DNA of 64,000 nucleotides from Pseudomonas abyssi (GCF_002307495.1 NZ_NTMR01000024.1:1-64000); one strand, 5' to 3'. Counted from the stretch's first letter, positions 50,593-59,341 are shown. Notes: generated by a model from the sequence alone, not told the origin. Program-made: numbers and translations.

Positions 50593-50614
50593 CAATATAT
50601 AAAAAAATAGATTG
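50593..50614. promoter_or_regulatory. Probable ArsR/BigR operator, divergent promoter
   Basis: The dyad CAATATAT-N6-ATAGATTG is identical over 22 bp, reversed, to 7672-7693. It lies between the ArsR gene (start 50555) and the OsmC gene (start 50648), so it can control both directions. Confidence 0.75.
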
Positions 50615-50647
50615 TTTGCAAGCAAGCCCACGGAAATGGAGCCACAG

Positions 50648-51097
50648 ATGAGTGAAGACCGCGTAGAAGTCACCCTTGAGCAACAACAGGGCTATCGCTT
50701 TGAAGCCCGCTTCAGCAACGGCACGCCGCCGCTGATCACCGACGAGCCCGCACCGCTGGGCGGCAATCAGGGTCCCAGCCCCGCGCAGTTGCTGGTCACG
50801 GCACTAGGCAACTGTCTGAGTGACAGTCTGATCTTTGCCCTCGGCAAGTTCCGCCAGCCCAATGACGGTATCCTTACCGAGGCGGTGGGCCTGATCGGCC
50901 GCAACGAGCAGAACCGCATGCGGGTTGTCGGTGTCGAGGTCACCCTGCATCTGGGCCACCCGGCAGGCAGCTTCGAGCGGCTGGACCGCATCCTTGATCA
51001 GTTCGAGCAGTTCTGCACCGTCTCGCAGAGCGTTGCTGCGGCACTGCCGATCAAGCTCACCGTGCTCGACAGCGACGGTCAGGTACTCAAGAGCTGA
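50648..51097 (+). CDS. OsmC-family thiol peroxidase-like protein
   Basis: The 149-residue OsmC/Ohr-fold protein has reactive cysteines Cys56 (LGNCLSDS) and Cys123 (QFCTVSQS). OsmC proteins reduce organic hydroperoxides, and some act on persulfides or fatty-acid peroxides. Being divergent from the BigR-like gene and sharing its operator, it probably belongs to the sulfide response. An ATG at 50636 is an alternative start. Confidence 0.85.
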   Translation: MSEDRVEVTLEQQQGYRFEARFSNGTPPLITDEPAPLGGNQGPSPAQLLVTALGNCLSDSLIFALGKFRQPNDGILTEAVGLIGRNEQNRMRVVGVEVTLHLGHPAGSFERLDRILDQFEQFCTVSQSVAAALPIKLTVLDSDGQVLKS

Positions 51098-52298
51098 ACA
51101 ACCTGAATTCGAGCAGCGTCTGCACCAGCGTCGCGTTGGCGATGTCGATAAAGAAGGCACCGAGCAGCGGGATCACCAGATAGGCCTTGGGGCTGGGACC
51201 GTAGCGGCTGGTCAAGGCATCCATATTGGCGATGCCGACCGGCGTGGCGCCCAGCCCCATGCCGATAAACCCCGCGCTGATACAGGCCGCGTCGTAATTG
51301 CGGCCCAGCAGCGGGAAGACCAGAAAAACGGTAAACAGCGTGATGACCACCGCCTGAATCAGCAACATCGCCCCGATAAAGCCAAAGGCGCCTTGCAGCG
51401 ACAACAACGGCAAGCTGATCAGACTCATGCCGAGAAACAGCTGCAGGCTGAGGTCGCCGACCAGCTGAATCGGCCGTGCATCCACCTCCACGCCGGCCAG
51501 ATCCAGACCATTGGCTAGGACAATGCCAAGGAGCATCGAAGTCAGAAACGCAGGCAGGCGCAGCCCTAGCCCGGATAGCCAGTCGTAAACGCTGGCACCC
51601 AGGGCAAAACACAGCGCAATCAGCAGCACCGCCGTGAGCAGGTGATCCAGATCGATCATGTAGGTGGTCTTGCCATGCGCCTCGACGTGCGGCAGCTCGC
51701 TCTCCGGCTGACTGCTGAGCAGTTGATGGCGACGAATCAGCCAGGCCGCCACCGGCCCGCCCAGCAGCCCTCCGCTGATCAAACCGGCGGTCGCCATTGC
51801 CAGCCCCAGGGTGCTGGCGTTAGCCAGCTGAAAGTGTTCCTCGAACAACTGTCCCCATGTGAGTGCGGTGCCGTGGCCGCCGGCCAGCGAAATACTGCCG
51901 CCAATCAGCCCCACCAAAGGGCTTTCGCCCAGACCCAGCGCCAACAGCGTACCCACCAGGTTCTGACACAGCAGAAACACCACAGCCAGCCCCAGCATAA
52001 TCGCCAACGCCCGCCCGCCGGCCAGCAACTGACGCAACCGCGACGACAGCCCGATAGTGCTGAAGAAGGCAATCAGCAACAGGTTGCGCAGCTCCAAATC
52101 GAACTGAATTTCACGACCAGACAGCAACTGCATCACCGCCACCAGCGCACTGATCGGCAACCCGCCACTGACCGCAGCCGGGATGTTGTAACGGCTGAGC
52201 AAACTGACCCGCTGGTTGATCCAGTACCCCAGCCACAGCGCAATCACCGTCAGCGCGAGGGTCGTTGGCGTGTTGATCAGCAGAGCAGTCTGTTCCAT
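51087..52298 (-). CDS. gltS: Sodium/glutamate symporter
   Basis: The 403-residue membrane protein matches GltS: about ten to twelve helices, two inverted halves, and family blocks YNIPAAVSGGLPISALVA, GGHGTALTWG and CISAGFIGMGLGATPVGIAN. It imports glutamate with Na+. The gene is convergent with and overlaps the 3' end of the OsmC gene by 11 bases. Confidence 0.92.
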   Translation of the reverse strand: MEQTALLINTPTTLALTVIALWLGYWINQRVSLLSRYNIPAAVSGGLPISALVAVMQLLSGREIQFDLELRNLLLIAFFSTIGLSSRLRQLLAGGRALAIMLGLAVVFLLCQNLVGTLLALGLGESPLVGLIGGSISLAGGHGTALTWGQLFEEHFQLANASTLGLAMATAGLISGGLLGGPVAAWLIRRHQLLSSQPESELPHVEAHGKTTYMIDLDHLLTAVLLIALCFALGASVYDWLSGLGLRLPAFLTSMLLGIVLANGLDLAGVEVDARPIQLVGDLSLQLFLGMSLISLPLLSLQGAFGFIGAMLLIQAVVITLFTVFLVFPLLGRNYDAACISAGFIGMGLGATPVGIANMDALTSRYGPSPKAYLVIPLLGAFFIDIANATLVQTLLEFRLFSS

Positions 52299-52448
52299 GA
52301 CAGGTCTCGGGTTGGTGGCGTGGGGCAGCAGGGGATAAGCATATACGCAGGGACAGGGAGGCGCTCAACCCTTGGGTTCCCAGACGCAGACGGGCACGGC
52401 ATGCCGTGCCCCTGCGATGCGCGCTCTAGTTAGCCAGACGTGAAGCGC

Positions 52449-52935
52449 GCACGGACCAACTCCCGTTTACGCGGGCGAGTAGCGCAGGGCTGACGGGAAA
52501 ACGATGGGCGAGGTGTCTGAGGAGCAAAGCGACGAGTTTTCGCCCATCCCCGTCAGACCGAGCAACGCAGCGAACCCGAAGGGCCGCGTAGCCGGGTGCC
52601 CCGGGGGGATTGAGGGGCAGTAATAGTCAACTCCACATGCCCTCTGGCGTTCCGGCCGGGCTGCAATCAAGGCGTGGTTTCGAAGGCATGTCTAGACCTG
52701 TCGAGAAATCACAACGCAGAGTGCAGCCCGGCCGGAACGCCCCGCAGGGCGGGCGCTCAAGCATGCATCTGCTGCGTTACGCTGCTTGCCAATAGAACCA
52801 CTATTGGCTGCACATCGCGCCTTGCATCTGCACGCTTGAGCACTCGCAGAGGGCGTGTGGAATTGGCTATTACTGCCCTTGGGGGGCTGGGCAAGCAGCC
52901 CCCCTTGGCTCGCCGCGAAGGCGAAAAGCGAACCT
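52449..52935 (+). repeat. Structured repeat family A, copy A4, interrupted by repeat B3
   Basis: Family A reads from GTTTACGCGGGCGAGTAGCG through stem GATGGGCGA with TCGCCCATC around GTGTCTGAG...CGAGTTT, to GCCGCGTAGCCGGGTGCCCC. It is then broken by B3 and resumes with GGGGGGCTGGGCAAGCAGCC and CTCGCCGCGAAGGCGAAAA. The break point and both flanks match copy A2. The gap 52299-53069 between gltS and the 53-kb operon holds this composite and the operon promoter, and no gene. Confidence 0.8.
52615..52878 (+). repeat. Structured repeat family B, copy B3
   Basis: The 264-bp element has outer arms GGGCAGTAATAG and CTATTACTGCCC, and inner stems GTTCCGGCCGGGC with GCCCGGCCGGAAC and GCCAATAG with CTATTGGC. 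The outer arms share little with those of B1 and B2 beyond the CCACA...GAGGG core, yet pair with each other. Confidence 0.8.
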
Positions 52936-53011
52936 GACCAACACAGGGAGTGCTGATGAAAACAAGGCGCTCACACACAAAACCCAACAAAAACGCGCAG
53001 CAAAATATTCG

Positions 53012-53028
53012 CTTAAGCCGATCTTAAG
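53012..53028 (+). promoter_or_regulatory. PmrA/QseB-type response-regulator box
   Basis: CTTAAG-CCGAT-CTTAAG is a direct repeat with a 5-base spacer, the layout of PmrA, QseB and ColR boxes. It lies 41 bases upstream of the first gene of the 53-59 kb operon, whose sixth gene is a PmrA/QseB-class response regulator. This suggests direct positive autoregulation of the whole operon. Confidence 0.75.
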
Positions 53029-53069
53029 ATTCACCCGCCATTCTCCTCCCCAACATGAGGAGGAAGGCC

Positions 53070-53756
53070 ATGTCACAGACCCCGGTTCCACAGGCTCGAC
53101 AACTCGCCCGCCTGGGCGATGACGCCGCCCTGCTGCACGCTCCCCAGCACCCAGACTGCACGCTGCGGTCGCGGCTGGAGAGCTTTGTTCACGATTGTTT
53201 TGCCGACACCTACGGCGCCAACGTCCGCCAGTTCATGCCGGAGCTGCTCGGCCTTTGCCAGCAGGGCGCATTGCAGGCCGGTGTGGGTATCCGCGGCGGC
53301 GCCAGTGGCCCGCTGTTTCTCGAACACTATCTGGATCAGCCGGTGTGCGACGCCATTCGTCAGCACACCGACCTGCCGGTAAACCGCGAGCAGGTGGTGG
53401 AAGTCGGCAATCTGGCCGCACTGGCTCCCGGAGCCGGGCGCCTGCTGATCATCGCGCTGACCCACTACCTGGCGACCAGCGGGTACACCTGGGTGGTCTT
53501 CACCGGCACACCGATGCTGCTCAACAGCTTCCAGCGCCTGACCCTGAGCCCGATTGATCTGGGCCCGGCCGACCCGCTGCGCCTGGGGGAAGCCCGCCTG
53601 GAGTGGGGCAGCTACTACGCCACCCGCCCCCGGGTAATGGCCGGCTATATCCCCGAAGGCTTCAACCAGCTGCAGCGCCGCGGCCTGTTCGAGCGCATGC
53701 GCTACCAACCCGATTACCTGCAAACCGGCCTGGAGATCGCTAATGATTGCGCCTGA
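53070..53756 (+). CDS. Thermostable-hemolysin-family protein
   Basis: The 228-residue protein matches the T_hemolysin family, named after a Vibrio protein. The central block VVEVGNLAALAPGAGRLLII and LTHYLATSGYTWVVFTGT looks like an acyl-CoA-binding GNAT or autoinducer-synthase fold (beta strand, then an R/G-rich loop), so an acyltransferase role seems possible; this is inference. It has no signal peptide. The ATG follows GAGGAAGGCC. It is the first gene of a seven-gene overlapping operon and overlaps the next gene by 14 bases. Confidence 0.8.
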   Translation: MSQTPVPQARQLARLGDDAALLHAPQHPDCTLRSRLESFVHDCFADTYGANVRQFMPELLGLCQQGALQAGVGIRGGASGPLFLEHYLDQPVCDAIRQHTDLPVNREQVVEVGNLAALAPGAGRLLIIALTHYLATSGYTWVVFTGTPMLLNSFQRLTLSPIDLGPADPLRLGEARLEWGSYYATRPRVMAGYIPEGFNQLQRRGLFERMRYQPDYLQTGLEIANDCA

Positions 53757-55203
53757 GACGCTCTGGCACAGCCTCGACCGTTTCGCGGCCGAGCGCCCCA
53801 ACAAGCTCGCGCTGAGCGACGAGCAGGGCAGCATCAGCTACGCCGAGCTGCCCGCCGAGATCCAGCGCCGGGCCGAGCACCTGCGCGCGGTCGGCTGCCG
53901 CTGCGTGGCGCTGGCCCTGCCCAACGGTCGCGAGTGGCTGTTGTGGGATCTGGCGATTCTCAAGGCCGGCCTGATCTGCGTGCCGATTGCGCCGTTCTTT
54001 ACCCGTCAGCAGCGCGAGCACCTGCTGCGCAGCGCCGGCGTCGACACCGTGCTGGGCATGGCCGACGACAGCGCCGAGCTGCTGGCACAGGGCTTTGCCG
54101 CCACTTCGCTGGGCTGGCAACGGGCACCGATGGGCGTCGGCATCCCGGCCGGCACCGCCAAGATCACCTTTACCTCCGGCACCACCGGGACGCCCAAGGG
54201 CGTCTGTCTGTCTGCCGAAGCCATGCTGCAGGTCGCCGACAGCCTGCGTGAGGCCTGCTCGCCGGTTGATCCGCAGCAGCACCTGATTCTGCTGCCGCTG
54301 GCCGTGCTGCTGGATAATCTGGGCGCCATCACCGCGCTGCTCAACGGCGCCAGCATCAGCGTACCGACCGACACCGGCCTGCAGGGCGCGCAGATCAATC
54401 CGGCCCGGCTGCTGACGGTGCTGAACCAGAGCCAGCCGCACAGTCTGATTCTGGTGCCGCAGCTGCTGCAGGGTCTGCTGCAGGCCGCCGACGCCGGAGC
54501 GCCACTGCCGCGCAGCCTGCGCTTTGTTGCTGTCGGCGGTGGCCGGGTTGCACCATCATTGCTGGAGCGGGCAGCCAGACACGGCTTGCCGGTGTTCGAG
54601 GGCTATGGCCTGTCCGAATGCGCGTCGGTGGTCTGCCTCAATCGTCCGGGCTACAACCGCCCGGGCACCGTCGGCCAGCCGCTGCCGCATGTACAGATTC
54701 GCCTTGCCGATGACGGCGAGATCTTGGTCCGCGGCGCCCGCGCGCTGGGCTATCTCGGCGAGCCGCCGCTGACCGCCGACGAGTGGCCGACCGGTGATAT
54801 CGGCAAGCTGGAGGATGGCTACCTGAGCATTCTCGGCCGCAAGAAGAACCAGTTCATCACCGCCTATGGCCGCAACGTCAATCCCGAATGGGTCGAGGCC
54901 GAGGTCGCCGCCCATCCGGCGATTGCCCAGGTGCTGGTGTACGGCGAGGCGCTGCCGGTCAACGTGGCACTGATCGTGCCACGCAGCCCGGCCTTCCGCG
55001 TAACCGATATCGAAGAGGCGATCGCCCAGGCCAACAGTCGCCTGCCCGACTACGCCCGCATCGGCCCCTGGCTGACCGCCCGCGAACCCTTTACCCCCGA
55101 CAACGGCCTGCTGACCAGCAATGGTCGCCTGCGTCGTGAGCAGATCATTGAACACTACCGTGCGGCCCTGCTGGGCCTGCTGACCGAGGACATTGCACTA
55201 TGA
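53743..55203 (+). CDS. Adenylate-forming enzyme (AMP-binding), short
   Basis: The 486-residue protein has the P-loop TFTSGTTGTPKGV (about 142-154), YGLSECASVV, and TGDIGKLEDGYLSILGRKKN. These are the ANL-superfamily motifs for activating a carboxylate with ATP. The C-terminal catalytic lysine of the A10 motif is replaced: the segment reads LLTSNGRLRRE, putting Arg462 where Lys is normal. So it may only transfer or bind, or may use another residue. It overlaps the next gene by 4 bases. A fatty or aromatic acid is the likely substrate. Confidence 0.87.
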   Translation: MIAPETLWHSLDRFAAERPNKLALSDEQGSISYAELPAEIQRRAEHLRAVGCRCVALALPNGREWLLWDLAILKAGLICVPIAPFFTRQQREHLLRSAGVDTVLGMADDSAELLAQGFAATSLGWQRAPMGVGIPAGTAKITFTSGTTGTPKGVCLSAEAMLQVADSLREACSPVDPQQHLILLPLAVLLDNLGAITALLNGASISVPTDTGLQGAQINPARLLTVLNQSQPHSLILVPQLLQGLLQAADAGAPLPRSLRFVAVGGGRVAPSLLERAARHGLPVFEGYGLSECASVVCLNRPGYNRPGTVGQPLPHVQIRLADDGEILVRGARALGYLGEPPLTADEWPTGDIGKLEDGYLSILGRKKNQFITAYGRNVNPEWVEAEVAAHPAIAQVLVYGEALPVNVALIVPRSPAFRVTDIEEAIAQANSRLPDYARIGPWLTAREPFTPDNGLLTSNGRLRREQIIEHYRAALLGLLTEDIAL

Positions 55204-55883
55204 CTTTCTTTGAACAACTGCAAAGCGAAACCGTAAACGAACGCGAATACCTGTTCAGCTCACCGCTGATCCAGGCCGCCCTGCGCGGCGAGGTACAACG
55301 CCACAGCTACATCGCGTTTCTGGCCCAGGCCTTCCATCACGTGCGTCACACCGTGCCGCTGCTGATGGCCTGCGGCGCCAGGCTGGACAGCGACCACGAA
55401 TGGGTGCGCGAGGCCATGGCCGAGTACATCGAGGAGGAAATCGGCCATCAGGAGTGGATTCTCAACGACATCCGCGCCTGCGGTGGCGACGCCGAGGCGG
55501 TCCGCCACAGCACGCCGGCGCTGGCCACCGAACTGATGGTCAGCACCATGTACGACCGCATCAACCGGCTGAATCCCATGTCCATGCTGGGCATGGTGTT
55601 CGTGCTCGAAGGCACCAGCATCGCGCTGGCCACCCAGGCCGCCGGCAGCCTCAAGGAAGGCCTCGGCCTACCGCCGCTGGCATTCAGCTACCTGACCTCG
55701 CACGGCTCGCTGGATCTGGAGCACATGAAGTTCTTCGAGCAACTGGTCAACCGCATCGACAACGACGCCGACCGCACCGCCGTGCTGCACACCGCCAAGG
55801 TGATCTACCGGCTCTATGCCGACATGTTCCGCAGCCTGCCGGGCTCGGTCGAGGAGGAGGTGCGCCATGCAGCTGTCGGCTAG
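55200..55883 (+). CDS. Heme-oxygenase-like diiron protein (iron-containing redox enzyme family)
   Basis: The 227-residue all-helical protein has possible metal ligands His46/His47/His50 (FHHVRH), Glu80-x2-His83 (EEIGHQE), Glu137 (VLEGTS) and Asp172-x2-His175 (LDLEH). This is close to the pattern of HDO enzymes such as UndA and CADD, which activate oxygen on fatty acids or amino acids. TenA-like proteins share the fold without iron. Sitting between an acid-activating enzyme and an SDR, it most likely oxidises the operon's acyl substrate. Confidence 0.8.
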   Translation: MTFFEQLQSETVNEREYLFSSPLIQAALRGEVQRHSYIAFLAQAFHHVRHTVPLLMACGARLDSDHEWVREAMAEYIEEEIGHQEWILNDIRACGGDAEAVRHSTPALATELMVSTMYDRINRLNPMSMLGMVFVLEGTSIALATQAAGSLKEGLGLPPLAFSYLTSHGSLDLEHMKFFEQLVNRIDNDADRTAVLHTAKVIYRLYADMFRSLPGSVEEEVRHAAVG

Positions 55884-56673
55884 TCGTGTACTGCTGACCG
55901 GCGCCACCGGCGGCATGGGCCGCGCCATCGTAGCCGCGCTCTGCGCGCGCGGGGCGCAGGTGCTGGTGGTCGGCCGACAAGATAAGGCCCTGCAGGCCCT
56001 GGTGGAGCGCAATCCGTCCCAGGTCAGCTGTCTGCAGGCCGATCTGCGTCAGCCGGCCGACCGCGCCAGCGTGCTGCGCCGGGCGCAGCAGATGGGAGAC
56101 ATCAACCTGCTGATCAACGCCGCCGGCATCAACCACTTCGGCCTGTTCGAGAACATGCAGGAGCAGGCCATCAATGATCTGATCGAGACCAACCTGACCG
56201 CCACCCTGCAGCTCACCCACGGCCTGCTGCCGCTGCTGCGCAGCCAGCCGCAGAGCTGCGTGGTCAATATCGGCTCGACCTTCGGCTCGATCGGCTACCC
56301 CGGCTTCAGCGTCTACTGCGCGACCAAGTTCGCCCTGCGCGGCTTCTCCGAAGCACTGCGCCGCGAGCTGGCCGATACCAATGTCGGCGTTCTTTACCTA
56401 GCGCCGCGGGCGACCCGCACCGAGATGAATAACGCGGCGGTCGAGGCGATGAACGCCGAACTGCAGGTCAACATGGACAGCCCCGAGCTGGTCGCCGAGC
56501 GATTGGTTCAGGCGCTGGATGCCGATCTGCGCGAGGTGCATCTGGGCTTTCCCGAGCGCCTGTTCGTGCGCCTGAACGGGATTCTGCCGCGGCTGGTCGA
56601 CAAGGCCCTGCGTCGCCAACTGCCAACCATCCAGCACTACGCCACCCCCGCTGCCCACACCAAGGAGCACTGA
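55867..56673 (+). CDS. Short-chain dehydrogenase/reductase
   Basis: The 268-residue SDR has TGATGGMG, NAAGI and the YCATK active site with the serine in NIGSTFG. It carries a longer C-terminal tail rich in basic residues (RLNGILPRLVDKALRRQ), like membrane-associated lipid-acting SDRs. It overlaps the diiron gene by 17 bases. It would reduce or oxidise the intermediate made by its neighbours. Confidence 0.9.
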   Translation: MQLSASRVLLTGATGGMGRAIVAALCARGAQVLVVGRQDKALQALVERNPSQVSCLQADLRQPADRASVLRRAQQMGDINLLINAAGINHFGLFENMQEQAINDLIETNLTATLQLTHGLLPLLRSQPQSCVVNIGSTFGSIGYPGFSVYCATKFALRGFSEALRRELADTNVGVLYLAPRATRTEMNNAAVEAMNAELQVNMDSPELVAERLVQALDADLREVHLGFPERLFVRLNGILPRLVDKALRRQLPTIQHYATPAAHTKEH

Positions 56674-56675
56674 TC

Positions 56676-57305
56676 ATGTCCATCTGGATTCGTTATCTCG
56701 TTGCCGGCCTGCTGGCCGGCTTCAGCCTGAACATCCTTGCCGCCGATATCGCTCCGCTGCAGCAACGCTGGGCGGAAATTCAGTACCAGCTGCCGGAAGA
56801 CCAGAAGGCGGACGCCTTCGAAGCCCTGGCCGCCGAAGCCGAGCAGGCGCTGGCACAGGAGCCCGATGACGCCCCGCTGCTGATCTGGCGCGGCATCATT
56901 CTCAGCAGTTGGGCCGGCGCCGACGGCGGCCTGGGTGCGCTGGGCAAGGTCAAGGAGGCCAAGAGCCTGCTCGAACACGCCCTGCGAGTTGACCCGCAGG
57001 CCCTGCAGGGGTCGGCCTACACCAGTCTGGGTGCGCTCTACTATCAGGTGCCGGGCTGGCCGATCGGCTTTGGCGACGACGAGCAGGCCGAGGCGCTGCT
57101 GAAGCAGGCGCTGGCACTGAATCCGGACGGCATCGACAGCAATTACTTCTGGGGCGATTACCTGATCGATCAGAAGCGCTATGCTGAAGCCCGCGCCGCG
57201 CTGCTCAAGGCCCAAGCCGCTGCCCCGCGCCCGGACCGTCCGCTGGCCGATCAGGGCCGTCAGGCCGAGATCCGCGCACGATTGGACAAGATCGCCAACA
57301 GGTAA
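56676..57305 (+). CDS. Periplasmic TPR-like helical-repeat protein
   Basis: The 209-residue protein has a signal peptide (cut near residue 23, LAAD) and alpha-helical repeats of TPR type (AKSLLEHALRVDPQALQGSA, AEALLKQALALNPDG, EARAALLKAQAAAP). It is related to the small TatT-like lipoprotein/periplasmic family. It could bind a lipid or the sensor kinase's periplasmic domain. It starts two bases after the SDR and is three bases before the response regulator. Confidence 0.8.
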   Translation: MSIWIRYLVAGLLAGFSLNILAADIAPLQQRWAEIQYQLPEDQKADAFEALAAEAEQALAQEPDDAPLLIWRGIILSSWAGADGGLGALGKVKEAKSLLEHALRVDPQALQGSAYTSLGALYYQVPGWPIGFGDDEQAEALLKQALALNPDGIDSNYFWGDYLIDQKRYAEARAALLKAQAAAPRPDRPLADQGRQAEIRARLDKIANR

Positions 57306-57308
57306 CCC

Positions 57309-57971
57309 ATGCGACTGCTGCTGGTTGAAGACGATAGCTCCCTCGCCGAGGGCATTCTTACCTCGCTCAAGGGCGAGGGCTATACCCTCGACTGGCTGCA
57401 GGACGGCGCCAGCGCACTGCATGCCCTGAGCAGCGAGCCCTTTGATCTGGCCATTCTGGATCTGGGCCTGCCGCGGATGGACGGCCTGCAGGTGCTGCGC
57501 GAGCTGCGCGACCGTCATCAGGCCGTGCCGGTACTGGTGCTGACCGCCCGCGATGGCGTGCAGGACCGCATTGCCGGCCTGGATGCCGGCGCCGACGATT
57601 ACCTGATCAAGCCGTTCGACAGCGCCGAACTGAAGGCCCGCATCCGTGCCCTGCTGCGGCGCAGCGCCGGGCGCGCCGAGCCGCTGATCCAGCTGCGCGG
57701 CGTCACCCTCGACCCGCAACGCCAGCAGGTCAGCTTCGAAGGCCGCAACGTCAATCTGTCGCGCAAGGAGTTCATCCTGCTGCATGAACTCATGGCCCAG
57801 CCGGACCGGGTGCTGACCCGTGATCGGCTGGAGCAGGCGCTCTACGGCTGGAATGAGGAAGTCGACAGCAACACCCTGGAAGTCCATATCCACCACCTGC
57901 GGCGCAAGCTGTTCAGCGGCCTGATCCGCACCCTGCGCGGGGTCGGCTACATGATAGAGCGCGACGCATGA
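57309..57971 (+). CDS. Response regulator, PmrA/QseB class
   Basis: The 220-residue protein has a receiver domain with the acidic pair Asp8/Asp9, phosphoacceptor Asp51 and the lysine in LIKPF, then an OmpR-type winged helix with YGWNEEVDSNTLEVHIHHLR, the recognition-helix block typical of QseB/PmrA. Regulators of this class bind CTTAAG-type direct repeats, and exactly such a box precedes the operon at 53012-53028. Confidence 0.93.
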   Translation: MRLLLVEDDSSLAEGILTSLKGEGYTLDWLQDGASALHALSSEPFDLAILDLGLPRMDGLQVLRELRDRHQAVPVLVLTARDGVQDRIAGLDAGADDYLIKPFDSAELKARIRALLRRSAGRAEPLIQLRGVTLDPQRQQVSFEGRNVNLSRKEFILLHELMAQPDRVLTRDRLEQALYGWNEEVDSNTLEVHIHHLRRKLFSGLIRTLRGVGYMIERDA

Positions 57972-59341
57972 AATCCATCCGCAAACGCATTCTGATCCGC
58001 GTGCTCGGCCTGCTGGTCATCGGCACCCTGATCATGGGCTGGGCCAGCCACCACGACTCTACCCACGAGGTCGAAGAGCTGTTTGACGCTCAGCTGGGGC
58101 AAAGCGCGCGGGTACTGATCGGCCTGCTTGGCGCATCGCAAGGGCAGATGTCGACTGAACAACTGGCCCAGGCACTGCTGGAAACCACCGGCGAGCACCC
58201 CAAGCTCGGCCACCGCTATGAGAGCAAACTGGCCTTTCAGGTGCGCAACGCCAGCGGCACCGTGATCGCCCGATCGTTCAACGTGCCACCGCTGACCGAC
58301 GCCGACTGGCAGCCGGGCTTTGCCGATCTGCAGCAAGACAACCGCCAATGGCGTGGCTACGTGCTCGACTCCCACGAGAGTGGGCTGGCGGTCTGGGTGG
58401 GCGAGCGCAGTGATGTACGCGGCGAGCTGGTCGACAAGATCGTGCGCGGCACGCTGGTGCCAGACCTGCTGGGTATTCCGCTGATGGTGCTGCTGGTGTG
58501 GTTTGCCATCGGCTCCGGGCTCAAGCCGCTGGACGAGCTGGCGCGGCTGATCCGCCTGCGCGAACCCAACAGCCTGCAACCCATCGTGCTCAGTGATCTG
58601 CCCAGCGAGCTGGAACCGGTGCAGGCCGCGCTGAATCGCATGCTGGAGCAGCTGCACCAGTTACTGGCCCGCGAGCAGCGCTTTATCGCCGATGCCGCCC
58701 ATGAGCTGCGTACCCCGCTGGCGGTACTGAAAATACACGCCGAAAACGCCATGCAGGCCACTGACCCGGGCGAACGCGAGCAGGCGCTACAGCATCTGCG
58801 CCAGGGCGTCGAACGGGCCACCCGACTGATCTCGCAAATGCTGACACTCGCCCGGCTGGCCGATGATCAGCAGCGCCAGCGCAGCCCGGTCGCCTTGCTG
58901 GAAAGCTGCCGCGATGAAGTCGCCGAACTGCTGCCGCTGGCGTTGCGGCGCAATCAGGAGCTGGAGCTGATCAGCGACAGCGGCTTGCCGGCACAGGTGG
59001 AGATGGAGCCGGGCAGCCTCGGCATGCTGCTGCAAAATCTGGTCGGCAATGCCATCCAGCACGCGCCGGACGGTGGCCGGGTGCTGGTCAGCCTGCAACG
59101 CCGAGCCGATCAGTTGCTCTTGCGGGTCGAAGACAGCGGTGACGGCGTACCCAAGGGTGACCGCGAGCGCCTGCTGGAGCGCTTCCACACCCAGGGCAAC
59201 AGCCAGGGCGCCGGGCTTGGCCTGTCCATCGTGCAGCGCATCATCGAGCGCCACCAGGGCAGTCTGTTACTCGGTGACAGTCCACTCGGCGGCCTGCTGG
59301 TGCAGATCAGCCTGCCCATCGAGCTGCCTGCGACCGGTTGA
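57968..59341 (+). CDS. Sensor histidine kinase, QseC/PmrB class
   Basis: The 457-residue kinase has a membrane helix at 9-26, a periplasmic domain of about 130 residues (QseC/2CSK_N-like), a second helix near 166-184, HAMP-like linker, the H-box with His245 (DAAHELRTPLA) and ATPase boxes (NLVGNAIQHAP, GAGLGLSIV). It overlaps the regulator gene by 4 bases. The periplasmic domain would sense the envelope or metal signal that turns on the operon. Confidence 0.92.
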   Translation: MKSIRKRILIRVLGLLVIGTLIMGWASHHDSTHEVEELFDAQLGQSARVLIGLLGASQGQMSTEQLAQALLETTGEHPKLGHRYESKLAFQVRNASGTVIARSFNVPPLTDADWQPGFADLQQDNRQWRGYVLDSHESGLAVWVGERSDVRGELVDKIVRGTLVPDLLGIPLMVLLVWFAIGSGLKPLDELARLIRLREPNSLQPIVLSDLPSELEPVQAALNRMLEQLHQLLAREQRFIADAAHELRTPLAVLKIHAENAMQATDPGEREQALQHLRQGVERATRLISQMLTLARLADDQQRQRSPVALLESCRDEVAELLPLALRRNQELELISDSGLPAQVEMEPGSLGMLLQNLVGNAIQHAPDGGRVLVSLQRRADQLLLRVEDSGDGVPKGDRERLLERFHTQGNSQGAGLGLSIVQRIIERHQGSLLLGDSPLGGLLVQISLPIELPATG

